This document shows positions 38,285 through 50,345 of a DNA stretch of 64,000 nucleotides, piece after piece (position 1 is the first letter of the stretch; each line of letters begins with the position of its first letter). Source of the stretch: Desmodus rotundus (taxonomy: Eukaryota; Chordata; Mammalia; Chiroptera; Phyllostomidae); assembly GCF_022682495.2 (NCBI RefSeq), contig NC_071394.1, positions 27,500,470 to 27,564,469 on the forward strand, written 5' to 3'. Made by a program: the position numbers and the translations under genes. The notes under the pieces are model-generated. The model worked only from the letters and a program-made list of their open reading frames with translations. It had not been told where the DNA came from and made no database searches.

Positions 38285-40035
38285 AATTATGGTTTCCATT
38301 GAATATTATTTTGTATTACTTTCACGTGTACAGCACAGATAATTTTACACTTCACAAAGTGCTCTCCCCAATATTTCCAGTACTTACTGGGCAACAATAG
38401 TTATTACGATATTATTGCCTATATTCCCTATGCTGTGCTTTACATCCCCATGATTGTTTTGGAACTACCAATTTGCACTTCTTAATCCCTTTACCTTTTT
38501 CACCCAGTCCCTTAATGCCCCTCCCCTCTGGCAACCATCAGTCTGTTCTCTGCATACAAGTATACAAGTCTGTTTCAATTTTGTTTGTTCGTTCATTTTG
38601 TTCTTTAAATTCCACATATAATGAAACCATATGGCATTTTTATTTCCCTAATTGACTTATTTCACTTAGGATAGTATCCTGTAGGTCCATCCACGTTGTC
38701 ACAAATGGTAAGATTTCATTTTTTTATGGCTGAGTAACATTCCATTGTATATATGTACCACAGCTTTGTCATCCACTCATCTACTGATGGGCACTTGGGT
38801 TGCTTCCGTATCTTCACTATTCTAAATAGTGCTGAAATGAACACAGGGGTGCATACATTCTTTTGAATTACTGTTTTGGATTTCTTTGGATATATACCCA
38901 GAAGTGGTTCACTGGGTCATAAGGCAACTCCATTTTCAATTTTTTTGAGGAAACTTCATACTGCTTTCCACACTGGCTGCACAAATCTGCATTCCCATCA
39001 ATAGTTCACAACCCCGCCAGCACTTGTTTGTTGGTTTATTGATGATAGCCATTCTTACAGGTGACATCTCACTGCAGTTTTAATTTGCATTTCGCTGATT
39101 AACTAGTGGTGCTGAGCATCTTTTCACACATCTATTGGCCATCTGTGTCTTCTTGGGAAGTGTCTCGAAGTCTTCTCCCCATTTTCTAATTAAATTTGTT
39201 TCCTTTTGGTGTTGAGTTGTATTTCTTTATATATTTTGGATATTAACCCCCATCAATGTTTCATTGATGAATATATTCTTCCATTAAATAGGTTGTCTTT
39301 TGTTGGTGTTGATGGTTTCCTTTGCTGTACAAAGAATTTTTACTTTGATGAAGTCCCCTTTGTTCTTTCTTTTGCTTCCCTTGCCCAATAAGATATATTA
39401 GAAAAAATAGTCCTAACAGAAATGTCAGAGAGTTTACTACCTATTTTTCTTCTAACAGGTTTATGGTTTCAGGTCTTACATTTAATTTTTTAATCCATTT
39501 TGAGTTTATTCTTATATATAGTGTAAGGAGGTGGTCTGTTTTATTATTTTGGCATGTATCTGTCCAATTTTCCCAAAACCATTTATTGAATAGACTGGTT
39601 TTACCTGACTGTACGTTCTTGCCTCCTTTGTTATCTATTAATTGCTTATATAGGCAAGAGCTTATTTCTGGGCTCTCTATTCTGTTCTACTGATCTATAG
39701 GTCTGTTTTTATGCTAGTATCATGGTGTATCTGATTTCTATAGTCTTATAGTATAGTGTGATATCAGCTAGCGTGATTCTTCCTTTTTTTTTTTTTTTTC
39801 TTTCTCAAGATGGCTGTGGCTATTCAGGGTCTTTCGTGGATCCAAATAATTTTTGGATTATTTGTTCTTGTTTTGTGAAATATGCCACTGGTATGTTGAC
39901 AAGAATTGCACTGGCTCTATAGATGCTTTGGGTAGCATACACATTTTAACGATGTTAATTCTTCCTATCCAAGAGAATGGTATATGTTTCCGTTTATTTG
40001 TATCTTCTTCAATTCCTTTCTTATGAAGAGCTTTT
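38285..40035 (-). mobile_element. L1 3' portion, antisense to the window
   Basis: Minus-strand L1 with 3' UTR at 38.29-38.55 kb and ORF2 C-terminal half to about 40035, seen through plus-strand landmarks ttcacttaggatagtatcct, catctactgatgggcacttg, ttgcatttcgctgattaac and tgggctctctattctgttct. It is 5'-truncated before the reverse-transcriptase active site. Many stops are present. It has the same orientation as the host gene. Confidence 0.88.
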
Positions 40036-40109
40036 TAAAGTTATGATGAATCACATTATTATTACATTTCTATTCTAGGCATGGAGGCACTGATACATAG
40101 TGATCAGCC

Positions 40110-40560
40110 TTGAAACATGGACCCACCAGTCATTGGCTAATAACGTGGGTCACATATCTCGGTCTCAGTTTATTCATCCATAAGATAAGGATACTAATAA
40201 TATCTATCTTATGAGGGTATTGTGAAGGGTAAACAAGGTAACGCAAGCAGAACTCTCATGGATGAGGTAATCCATGTGAGAACTCCAGGTTACTGTCAGT
40301 GTTAGTGCTGCTTTCATTAGAAAGAGGTTGTACAGGTTGTGTGCAGTCTGAAGCCAGACCAGTTGGGTTCATACCTTGCTTGGCCACTTACGACTTGTGA
40401 AAATTTGGATAAGTTATTTGGGTTAAGCTCTTCATACTTTAGTTTTTCTGCATATAAAATGAGGACAGTAAGACAAGCTAATAGGATTATCACAAGGATT
40501 ATGAGTTACTACAGAAAAAGTGGCAACTGAACGGTACTAGAAAGTACTCAATAATGGCTG
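40110..40560 (+). repeat. Two adjacent MIR SINE relics
   Basis: The first (about 40110-40325) has cacatatctcggtctcagtt, tatcttatgagggtattgtg and gaagggtaaacaagg. The second (about 40330-40560) has agccagaccagttgggttca, cttggccacttacgacttgt, aggattatcacaaggattat and agtactcaataatggctgg. Confidence 0.7.
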
Positions 40561-40685
40561 GAACGGTAACCAATTGACAACAAGCTAATCTGATAATCTG
40601 TGCACTGAAACTATGAGGACCCCTAACATGCAAAGAAGGGCTGCTCCCTTATTTAGACTAAATGAGACCTAAATTAAGTTCTAAC

Positions 40686-40812
40686 CTCAGTATGCATATT
40701 TTCTGGAGAAATTATTTTGGTGAAAATGATGGCAGGTGCTCCAGTTATTCGGACAGAAAAATCTGTTAAAATGGGAGTCATAATTGCTCTTCTTTCTTGA
40801 TGCCGCCGTATG
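40686..40812 (-). CDS. VPS13B: VPS13B internal exon (127 nt, phase 2-0)
   Basis: On the minus strand an acceptor (ctttattttttag) precedes 127 nt that end ATGCATACTGAG before the donor gttaga. The first base, C, completes a codon begun by AG at the end of the 51.4-kb exon, giving Ser. The next 42 codons are open and read IRRHQERRAIMTPILTDFSV, then a stretch containing RITGAPAIIFTKIISPE. The exon ends on a codon boundary, so it joins the 36.7-kb exon (GAG ATT) without a frame change. Both other frames contain stops. The matching phases on both sides are the best evidence that these pieces belong to one transcript. The protein agrees with remembered VPS13B sequence just upstream of the EILVCGHSLEVN segment. 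Introns are about 10.6 kb upstream and 3.8 kb downstream. Confidence 0.85.
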
Positions 40813-41879
40813 CTAAAAAATAAAGTACATTATTGTTAGCCATTTCATTTTTTTCAAGAAAAAGTTTCATTACATTTTTACAAGTCTTTGTACTACAGCA
40901 TGTATGACAAAAATCACATTATTTTGGGAGTTCCTATTTACATATTTTATAGTTATAGTTCTGTAACTTTAGTAGTTCAGATTTATAAAAATTTCAAAAC
41001 ATTCACTGAGAAATTCAGATGTAACCAATCATTTCATATTAGTTGCATCTGAGCACCTTTCAAAAATTACTTTTCTGTTTTTAATTCCTTTTGTTTTTAC
41101 AAAGAGCTTAGTATTTTTTGTTACCAATAAGAATCTCACTGTGTTGCAATAAATTTAATTTCCTATTTTTAATATTTCTGACTTTCTAGTTGACAACTGG
41201 CACCTTACCAATCTCAGTAGGTTCATAAGCATATCCTCTTGATCTTTGACCTCTTTTTTTAAAAAGCTTAAAGAACTACTGAGTATAGTGATTATTACTG
41301 CCTTTACAATTTGTGAAATGCCTTTTCTGACTTTCATACTAAATGCTGCTTCACAATAACCCTGTATGAAAAGTAAGGAGCATCATTAGTCCCATATTAT
41401 CTATAAGAAAAGGAGGTTCAGGGATTATGCACAGTGGGAACAAATATTCCACAATTGGGCATGGTAGGCATGTTGACCTCAGAGTAGCATTTGGCCTCTA
41501 TTTTAATTCTTCTTTATACATTCTCACTTTTGAGCAGTTATTTGGCATGATATTTCTATTCCACATTAAAAGTTGCCAATAATTTCAAAGGAAGTATTGC
41601 ATACATGGTAGAAGATAAAATTGGAAAATATTATTGAGAAACCAAAGCTTGTGCTCGTATAGATCTTCAGTTGTACTATTCATATTCTTAGTTTTCATTT
41701 TATGAAATAATACAATATTATTTGATGTTATAATATACATTTTAAAAATCACTAACTTTTTTTAGATTGAAATATTTTCAAGGATGAATTATAAAGAAAA
41801 AAGTAACACTGAAAAATAACTTCAAGAATTAAATTCTTCCAACATTTACTAAACAACAGTTTAGGGTTTAAAATAACAA

Positions 41880-42440
41880 AAGAGAGAAGCAAAACTCATA
41901 GTATTAACTGGCATTGACAATGATTTCAAGGACTCCACCACTCTCACTAAACCAAGGGAATAGACTTTTAATGGCCATATGGAGATGACAGGCTAACCTT
42001 TACATCCCTGGTAGGGAAGGGTTTTGAAGTGAGCTGCCCATCTATATCAGGGCTAGAAAAATATCTGCTCTCAGAAACAGGAAAGAATGAGGAAGTCTGT
42101 CTCTCTGGCAAGAGAACTTGTTGAAAAAACAGAGATATCCCTGGACTTTTTAAAAAAAGAATAATCCTTCGTGTTTGTTTCATAGCTCTAATTTGTATTA
42201 CTGTGTCAGTCCAAAAATACCCATTCTGAGTTATTTATATAAAAGTGGCAACAGACCTTTGATAACCCTGAGGCAGCTATCAGAACTGGACACACAACCT
42301 CTCTGGACAACACTCCCTCAAAATGACAAGAAGGGCTCTCAGGGATGAAGACCGGTGAAGAGGAGCACCTAATCACAGATTGCTCCATATGCCCCACACA
42401 AATTGTGCTTTATTAGCAAGAGGAGATTCAACCCCATTAT
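41880..42440. other. Unassigned segment with open minus-strand frames
   Basis: Two modest minus-strand frames (41968-42183 and 42206-42397) lie here, interrupted between 42184 and 42205. The reverse strand ends near ctaataaagcacaatttgtg and could be a decayed LTR or other repeat. I recognise no protein, and the VPS13B phase does not require an exon here. Confidence 0.3.
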
Positions 42441-42479
42441 CAGATTCATTATTGAGAACTTCTGATAATAAAATTACTA

Positions 42480-43090
42480 CATATGGACAATAAAATAAAT
42501 TTATTTAAAACTATTTAAGACATATAGGCTGTAATAAAAACATGAATAAAACCCCAAAGTACTATTAAAAAAAAAAGATTCGGAAAACAACTAAATAGAA
42601 CTTCCAGAAATGAAAAAAAACATAGTTACTATGATTAAATATATAATAGATGGATAAATAGTAATTTAGATTTTACTAAGAAAATTTAGTAAACTTAAAT
42701 TTAGATTTGAGAAAACTCCAGGAATTTAATACTTAAAATAAAAGTTAAAGAGGCAAGTCTGACATATTTTATTGCCATCCCAAAAGGAGAGAAAAAAAGA
42801 AAAAGGGGACAATATTAAAGAGATAATGGTTGAAAATTCTTCAAAACTGATGAAATATAGGAATACACAGATTCAAGAGACACAATGATTCTTGGATCAG
42901 GTAAATATAGTAAAATCCACAATTAGACACATCTTGTTAAAACAGCTAATCATCTATGATAAATAAATAAATAATAAAATAAAATATATTAAAATAAGCT
43001 AGAGAAAACTGAATATAGCATGCAAAGGCATAGGGTTTAGAAGAGTTGCAAAAGAAATATTTTTCTGATATACTCTAATATGACAATGAT
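42480..43090 (+). mobile_element. Old L1 ORF1 fragment
   Basis: Sequence such as gaacttccagaaatgaaaaa, aaagagataatggttgaaaa, ttcttcaaaactgatgaaat, cacagattcaagagacacaa and acaattagacacatcttgtt is the ORF1 region of old mammalian L1. The frame is fully broken. Confidence 0.65.
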
Positions 43091-43961
43091 TTAATATATC
43101 TCTACATTATACATAGAAACAACGATGACAGTAAGTTAGAAAACCCTTTTTGAGGATTAAAAAACATTGACTATCATAAGGTGCTAATCAAATAACAGGA
43201 AAGTAATTGTATGTGTTGACAAAAGCTACTCTGTTAAGCTCTGGGAGGAGTAGATAGCAAATAAGGAACAGTATGTTTCTCTGAAATTGTTACTAAGCAA
43301 GAAGGCATAATTACATGCCACACACACTCATGAAAATTTAGGTTTAGGAAAAGCTGTGGTCATTTTTCTAGGGCTCAGCATAATTCAGCTAAGGTTCTTC
43401 TGCCCACCTTCCATACATTTTTGGTATGACTTGGTAGGTAATATTAAAGCAGTTTAAGAACCATACTTCAAAAATCACATAACACAAAAGGCTAGGAAAC
43501 ATGGTACTGAGCTTTCCCAAATATTCCCCCAAAAGACAACAAAATATGCCATAGTCTTTGCGTGCACAGAACAGCTCTTATGCAATATGAAGACTGTTGC
43601 AGTCCCATTCTTTAAGAAAAAGTCCAAACAAAAAATTCCTCTCCCCAAAACAAAAAAAAATAATAAACCGAAACTATGGTTGATGTATTTGTGACAGAGA
43701 TCACAAGTGCTACATTTACTATACCCTCTAAAGAAAGTCTTATGCACATGTCTATATTGAAATATCCATTTAATTCAATTTTACTGAGATGCTCTGGTTA
43801 TAGTGTCTAGTTGTTTATAACTATAGTCTGGAACTCCTGCACCTAATTCTACTTCCTAGCTCTTTTTTTCCAAGGAAAAGCTTCAAAACAATGGAGAAAC
43901 CAAGGGACCACTGAATGTTTCTCAGAGAAAAGGACATTAGAAATCATGCATTGAGGATATA

Positions 43962-44643
43962 CAAGGTCTGTCCAGCAAAAAATCCAGCCATTTTTAATGT
44001 AATGAGAACAGTTTGCATGATATTGATGTAACCTGGCAGCCAAGGACAGTGGACTGGAATGCACATGCGTGAACAATGACGACTTCATTGTACAAGTCAG
44101 TGGGAGTGGTAGGGGCTGTTAAGTGAGTATGTGTACCATGTGGATGTCACATTCAAATGACTGAGGAAGTACAGCAATGAATCTGCATCAAATTTTGCAT
44201 TACGCTTAACCATTCCTCCACTAAAACTATCCAGATGATTCAGAAGGCCACAGCTATGAACAACTGGTGATTGGCAGCTTCATCATAACAATGTGCCCAC
44301 TCATGCATCATGTCTCATGCAGAGGTTTTTGGTGAAACATCAAATCACCCAGGTGACTCAGTCCCCTACAGCCCAGATTTGGCACCCTGTGACTTCTGGC
44401 TTTTCCCCAAACTAAAATCACCTTTGAAAGGGAAGAGATTTCAGACCATCGATGAGATTCAGGAAAATACAATGAGGCAGCTGATTGCAATTGGGAGAAC
44501 TGCATGAGGTCCCAAGGTGCCTACTCTGAAGGGGACCGAGGCATCACTGTCCTATGTACAATGTTTCTTGTATCTTGTATCTTGCTCAATAAGTGTTTCT
44601 ATTTTTCAGAGTACATGGGTGGATACTTTCTGGACAGACCCCA
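43962..44643 (+). mobile_element. Mariner deletion derivative with both terminal repeats
   Basis: The left end caaggtctgtccagcaaaaa and the right end ggatactttctggacagacc are imperfect inverted repeats. Near 44170-44230 a short piece of the N-terminal transposase gene is seen. It jumps directly to the C-terminal part (44250-44507), which keeps YSPDLAPCDFWLFPKLKSPL and KGKRFQTIDEIQENT. The SPDLAPCD box holds the third catalytic Asp of the mariner DD34D triad. The central part with the first Asp is missing, so the element cannot make transposase. It ends with gtacaatgtttcttgtatct, as in the 9-kb copy. It resembles the mariners known from ruminants and bats. Confidence 0.88.
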
Positions 44644-45354
44644 TCATAAACAGAAATTTACCAAGGGGCACATGGTCACAAGACTTACTCCATTTTTAAA
44701 GCTGTTTACCATGCATTGCTGCACTGTGTAGAACGCTCACAAAATTATATAAAATAATGTGTAAAAGTTATGTGTCGTACATATACTTTAAGTAAATTTT
44801 GGTGTCATCTTGTTTAGTTCCTTCTCTAAAAGATAAAATGTTGAAGAAGGGAAACCTGGCTATTTAGGGCTTTGGTCAGTTGGGTTTGAGTCAGTCAGGG
44901 CATACACATGTGTGCATGTGCACACTGACACATACAATTATCATGTTAGAAGCTGTATGAAAGTTAGAATAAGTGAAGATATAGGCGGTTTTAAAATTTT
45001 AGGATACACTATTATGATTGTACTTAAACATTTTCTGATTTGGGGGGTACTTACTCTCTGTCATAACTATACTATGACACAAAGAAGACAGGGCAAGACA
45101 GATCTTTGTCTTCTTATCTCTACATCACCTCTTCAGGCTGCCAAGAACGCCCTCAGACAATGACACAACGAAGAAAACATTGGCTTGCTGCTGACTGTTT
45201 CTTCCTGCTGCTAAGGTCCCTTTTCTTTTCACATCCAGTTCCCAGGTACTTTAAGCAGGAGAGAAATCATATTCTCTCATGTGAAGCCATGATTGTTTAA
45301 GGGATTTATCATAAAATTATACAATTCAAGAAAATATCTGTCACTCTGCAAAGT

Positions 45355-45480
45355 TATCACACTATTATCGACTTAGTGTGGTGATTGCGTCATAAAAAAT
45401 AATATATATAAATGTATAGAGTTACATGTTGTATACTTGAAGCTCATTATATGTCAAATATACCTTAAAAAATAAATTAA
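45355..45480 (+). mobile_element. L1 3' tail fragment
   Basis: Contains gtgtggtgattgcgtcataa, ttacatgttgtatacttgaa and gctcattatatgtcaaatat followed by a polyadenylation-like tail. This is the usual end of old L1. Confidence 0.55.
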
Positions 45481-46422
45481 AATAGCATCCTGGAAACCAA
45501 AAATAAATAAAATTTTAAAATTATCTCGTTAAAAATACCATACAATTCAAGTAGGTGTAGGTCACTTTGGGCACTAATCTATGAGGTATGGGAATTGGAC
45601 CAACTTGTATAATTCTGCTTAGGCATTAGTTTGACATCCTCACACATTAAGAAGACAAAAGTGATGGTTTTAAGGTTGAAGAGTAAGAACAAAGAAGATG
45701 CTTTTATTCCACATTAACATGCTTCATTTCCATGTTAACATTTTCAGGTACAATTCTGGAAAGAGCTAACGTTTTGTAAACCACAAACCACAATGTCCAA
45801 GGGCTCCTGTGAACATGTGGGTAGTAACCTTACTTCAAAAGTAAAAATAAGAGATCAAAAGACAGATGGAACAGTCACAGTCTCTCAGAGTTAAGGCCAA
45901 TAATATATGCTTCAGGGACTTTAGTATCAACACAAAATCAATGTTACTAATCCTGTGAGAAAGACAGGGCTGATTGATTTTAGGAATATGTCAGATTCAA
46001 ATTAAGCTTTCTATGCAAATATAGTAACAATGATCTAAAAATATCCTATGTTGGATGGGGGAGGAGGAGGCCTAGAGAGTAGTATATATAATTTGATACA
46101 TGTGTATCAAAATATTTAAACAAATGAATATGCTGCAACCATTTCTCTAACAATGAAGTTTGAAGGAAAAATTACCCAAGGAATTCAAACATACGTAGTG
46201 GTAGGGACAAATAAAATTATTATGATAAAAACTAAATGACTTATTTTTCAAGTAGAGTTTTAAGTTCATTCAAATTGCCTTTAAACATTATAAATAAGAA
46301 AATTATATTAACTTGGAGAAGGCTTACTAGCATTTTCATATAATTAGAAAATAAACTTTCCAACCCCCCTGCCATATACCCAAAGCACTGATGAAAGAGC
46401 AACAGTAATTTGAATGTGTAAC

Positions 46423-46516
46423 CTGCATATGGCAGACATCAGTACCAGTTGTTTTAGTGCTCAGCACTTCATTTCCACAGATTACAAAGTAAGCCCAGAT
46501 GTAGTAAAAACGGTTG
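46423..46516 (-). other. Candidate alternative (frame-shifting) exon
   Basis: Between the 51.4-kb and 40.8-kb exons the minus strand has a very strong acceptor (aatcacttttttctttttctcctag), 94 nt, and a good donor (CAG-gttaca). In the phase left by the upstream exon it is fully open for 31 codons, beginning NRFYYIWAYFVICGNEVLS. It ends on a codon boundary, whereas the 40.8-kb exon needs two preceding bases. Inclusion would therefore shift the frame and reach a stop at the end of the 40.7-kb exon. It could be a regulated poison exon, the penultimate part of a short isoform, or a cryptic exon never used. Confidence 0.35.
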
Positions 46517-48279
46517 CTAGGAGAAAAAGAAAAAAGTGATTAACAATGAACTTCAGCATAAGTGTAAGGGGTCAGGGCATTGAGTAGAAGTAAAGTAAGT
46601 GGATGCAAACCAGGGTTCTACCCTTAGCTCTCTATTTTAAGTACCATTGTACAAGCCAAGAAATTTCCTCACTTAGCTTCTTGTAGTGGTTTTACTCTGT
46701 AATAACTTGCTAATAAGACTGGTTCAGAGCTCAGAGAGAGACTTGTATGAGATTTGGAAGGTGTAAAGGAAACGGTAGCCAATATACTCTTAAAGTCGTG
46801 CTGTTTTAAATGTAGTGAAATTCCAGTGCAGAGGTGCCAACAGAGTCCAGCTTGTCCTCACTCTTCCCCACTCTGTGACCAGCCCTTCTTCCTGACCACT
46901 GGCCCTGCTGACCAACAGCACCTGCAGGCTCACGCCCAGACACAGAGGTGACAGCCTCCTATGGACTTCTACTCCACCAGCCTCCTGAGGTCCCTCCCGC
47001 CGCTAGTCACGCCAGGCTCCTGGACTGCCCCTGGAGCTACACATTTTTTACCCAGGGCACATGATCAAGAGGATTGGGTAGTGACCTTTCTCTGATCCGA
47101 CATCCCTCTCTTTTAGACCCTTCCTTCCCAGCTTCTTGGAATTGGATAAGGTCTTGTTTCTAAAAGAAATTTTTATGCTAAAATACTTACAGTGCTTTTG
47201 CTGACCTGATTAAACCCTGATGTATTCCCTCAGCTGAAAAATTAAGATTTTAGAAGCAGAAGACTTATCCATTTTAGAATCTGGTGGTTCCTTATGCTTA
47301 ACCTCCCTGCTCCCCTTTCCCCAGCGTACGCGTCTAAACACATGAGGATTACAGACAAAATCGGAGTAACATACTCAGGAGGAATGAATAAAACCGGGAT
47401 ACTTGTCTGGGGTGGAAACAAACTGTTCTTCACTGGGTAACGATTTTACCTTTTGAATTTTACCTCTAACACTACTGAACAACAAAAATAATTATATTAA
47501 GGTTCTGTTTATACTTCTGTCAAGATTATTTAGCAGAACTAAGCTATATCAGATATAAAATTTTTTGTCATTTGAAGACACGTTCATCAGAATTACCTCA
47601 TCAGAAACACTCATTCAGTCACGTGATTTGTCAGCTCTACTTAATCATCTATTCATTCAATGTTTGATTAATTCACGGAAATCCTTATTAAGCATCTATG
47701 TGCCAAGCATGATATTATGTCTGAGTATTCAGAAGTAAATAAAGCATGTCACATTTTCACACTCCTAGCTTTTTGATCTACTGCTTTCTCAGTTCAAAAT
47801 GGCCGGTCCCCACTCCTGCTACTTACACTCTGTGGGAACAAATTCAGAAGCCGTGTACTCTGTGAAAACTTCCTGACAGAGCACCCATAGAGTTAATTAT
47901 TCATTTTTTTCTTTCAATTCTCTATTTTGCACCTAAGCAGATTTTCGATTAATTTGTTTTGTTTATGTGTTTGTCACATTTATTAGCCTGCGATGTCCCA
48001 TGTGCATAGAATGCATCTACCCTGATTTTGCTGTGGCTCTTCTGAGCCCCCGAGTGCCCTGTAATTATGTCCATCACAGCACTTGCCGCACTGCACTCTA
48101 GGAGTTAATTAACTAGTCTGTCTTTCCGATTGGATGCCGAGCTCTTGAAGAGAAAGGCACATATTAGAAATTATTTTATCTTGTTTCTCCAGTGTAAAAG
48201 ACATTTCATTGCACATGTTGAACATTCAAATGTCTGCTAATTTTTGACAAGAGTACCAAGAACATTCAATGGGGGGAGA

Positions 48280-48467
48280 ACAGTTTGTACAAAAAAGAAG
48301 TACTGGCACAACTGGATATCCACACACCAAAGAGTGAAGCTGGACTTTTACCTCACACTATAGATACAAACAAACAAACGAACTCCAAAACCAACCTCAA
48401 CATACACCAACAACCTAAATACCAGAGCTAAACCATTAAAACCCTTAGAATAAAAACATAGGCATAA
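48280..48467 (+). mobile_element. Old L1 ORF2 fragment, left part (interrupted)
   Basis: agtactggcacaactggata, tccacacaccaaagagtgaa, gctggacttttacctcacac and aaaacccttagaataaaaac are in the ORF2 order of old L1. It stops at cataggcataa, where a short young L1 3' end is inserted. It resumes at 48611. Confidence 0.8.
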
Positions 48468-48610
48468 GGGGGAAGGGTTTTCAGAACATGCATAAAGGAC
48501 ACATGGACGAAACCAAAGGGTTAAGATCAAGGGTGGGAAGTGGGGATGGCTGGGATGGGAGGAAAATGGAGACAACTGTACCTGAACAACAATAAGGAAT
48601 GTGGAAAAAA
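48468..48610 (+). mobile_element. Very short L1 3'-end insertion inside the old L1
   Basis: gcataaaggacacatggacg, aaaccaaagggttaag, ggctgggatgggaggaaaat and acaactgtacctgaacaaca match the 3' end of the 33.3-33.99-kb L1. It is about 140 bp, 5'-truncated, with a decayed A tail (ggaatgtggaaaaaa). It is flanked by near-identical ataggcataa (48458-48467) and acaggcataa (48611-48620), read as the target-site duplication. Confidence 0.85.
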
Positions 48611-49545
48611 ACAGGCATAAATCTTCATGATCTTGAAATTGGAATGGATTCTCAGATATAGCACCAAATAGATGGTCAGTGATAGAAAAAGATGAATTAA
48701 TCATCAAAGTAAAAAATAGGCGAAAGACTTGAAAAAAACATTTTTCCAAAGAAGATACACAAATGGCCAATAAGCATGTGAAGAGTTGCTCAATATTATT
48801 AATTGTATGGAAATGCAAATCAAAACCATGCCCAGTAGGATGGCTATAGACAAAAGAAAAAAAAGTAAGTGTTGATGGGAATGTGGAGAAAATGGAACCC
48901 TTGAACATTGCTGGTGGGAATGCAAAATGATTCAGCCATTTTTTGGAAAACAGTTTGGTAGTTCTTTAAAAAGTTAAACACAAAATGACCATATGACTAC
49001 TTCTACTCTTAGGTATATCCCAAATACCTGAAAATGGGTACACAAACAGGTACTTGTCACAAATGTCCACAGCAAAGTTACTCACAAGAGCCAAAAGGTG
49101 AAAATAGCCCAAATGTCTAACAGATGAATAGATAAACAAACTATGGCATTTATATCCAGCAATAAAAAACAGTGAAGAATTAAGACATGCTACAACGTGG
49201 ATAAACCTCCAAAACATCATGTTAAGTGAATGAGCCAGACACGAAAGGTCATATGTTATGTGAGCCCCTTTATATGAATATCCAGAATAGATAAATCCAT
49301 GGAGATAGAAAGCAGACTGGTGCTGCCAGGGGCCATGAGGAGGGAAAGAGATGCAGAGGAACTAGTTGATGGGTAAAAGGTTTTAGTTTGGGGTGAAGAA
49401 AATATTTGCAACCACAAAGAGTTGGTTGGTGGTTATAGGCAGAGGTGGTGGTTACAAAACATTGTAAATGTATAAAATGACACTGAATTGTTCACTTCAA
49501 ATGGCTAATTTTATGCAAGTGAATTTCAGCTCAATCAATTATTAA
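48611..49545 (+). mobile_element. Old L1 ORF2 and 3' UTR, right part
   Basis: Continues the 48.3-kb element: atcttcatgatcttgaaatt, aagacttgaaaaaaacattt, ttgctggtgggaatgcaaaa, tatggcatttatatccagca, gtgaatgagccagacacgaa and ggtgctgccaggggccatga. It ends near aatttcagctcaatcaatta, followed by a short (AC)n run at about 49549-49561. Confidence 0.85.
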
Positions 49546-50149
49546 AACATACACACACACATGCAAACTCTTTATCAAATAAATTGAGGAATGACTAGTT
49601 GAGATATGACTACGTTAAGGCTAGATGGTCATAAAATTTCTAGGGAAAATCAGGCCCATGTTTGTTGATGATAGAATTCGTGGTTTTTAAGAAGTGATGA
49701 CACGTAAGTTTTTTAAGCTGGTACTATCTAAATGTGGAACCTGAGTGAGTAGAGGAATGAGGGAACGTGATCCTGGCTGATACCGTGTGGCACTTAGATA
49801 TCAGGATGGTGCACTGATGGTGGTACACACCAAGATCCTCCCTCCAGGTCCAAAACACTTATCACCCGCAGCTTCTGGGACTGCTGCCTGCTGATGGTTC
49901 AGTAACCGCATCCCTCTCCTGAAGTGTACACGTTGCTCATTTGTGGGAGATTTTTCACACAAATTTATACCCTTCCTTAGGGGCACATTCAGTCACTTGT
50001 CTATGAAGGGCTATAATTATTCATTTTCTATCATGAAAGCACGTAGTGTTAGGATGGTGATGAACTCTGTCCTTAGGACCTAGACAAAGTACATAGACAA
50101 TTAGAATTAAATATGCTGAATGATCTAAGAGCACACACAAGGGGAACCT

Positions 50150-50345
50150 AACCTTCTTTTGTGGGGGCTCAGGGAAGACTTCCTGGAAAACAGGAAGTCT
50201 GCTCTAAGACTTGAGGAGGCAAATGAAAAGGGCTGGTTAAGAGAGTTCCAGGCAGAGAAGATCCCACACAGAAGCCTAGGAACAAGTGGCATTTTCGGGA
50301 AGCTGAAAGAATCTCATTATGAACAGAGCACACTGATGTTAGAAA
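50150..50345 (+). repeat. Ancient interspersed repeat, relative of the 2.3-kb copy
   Basis: cagggaagacttcctggaaa, ctaagacttgaggaggcaaa, agttccaggcagagaagatc and cagaagcctaggaaca follow the family order. The 67-codon open frame here is accidental. Confidence 0.4.

Larger units (their letters stand above)
36874..40685 (-). other. VPS13B intron between the 40.7- and 36.7-kb exons
   Basis: A 3.8-kb intron bounded by gttaga and cccttcag. It holds most of a minus-strand L1 (38.3-40.0 kb) and two MIR relics (40.1-40.6 kb). The stretch 36.9-38.3 kb has old, AT-rich unassigned sequence and a run of 16 or more T at about 37.87 kb. I see no additional exon. Confidence 0.6.

Noticed and set aside
41968..42397. 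Two minus-strand frames as VPS13B exons
   Set aside because: The 51.4- and 40.8-kb exons already join in phase, and these frames have stops between them and no recognisable protein sequence.
44310..44507. Open frame with SPDLAPCDFWLF as a possible host gene
   Set aside because: It is the C-terminal end of a mariner transposase, flanked by terminal inverted repeats and lacking the middle of the gene.
46840..47045. GC-rich patch as a CpG island or promoter
   Set aside because: It has few CpG dinucleotides and reads like a decayed repeat. No promoter elements or first exon nearby.
48348..48908. 186-codon minus-strand frame
   Set aside because: It is the reverse of L1 ORF2 plus an inserted L1 3' end. 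Its length is an accident of A-rich sense sequence.
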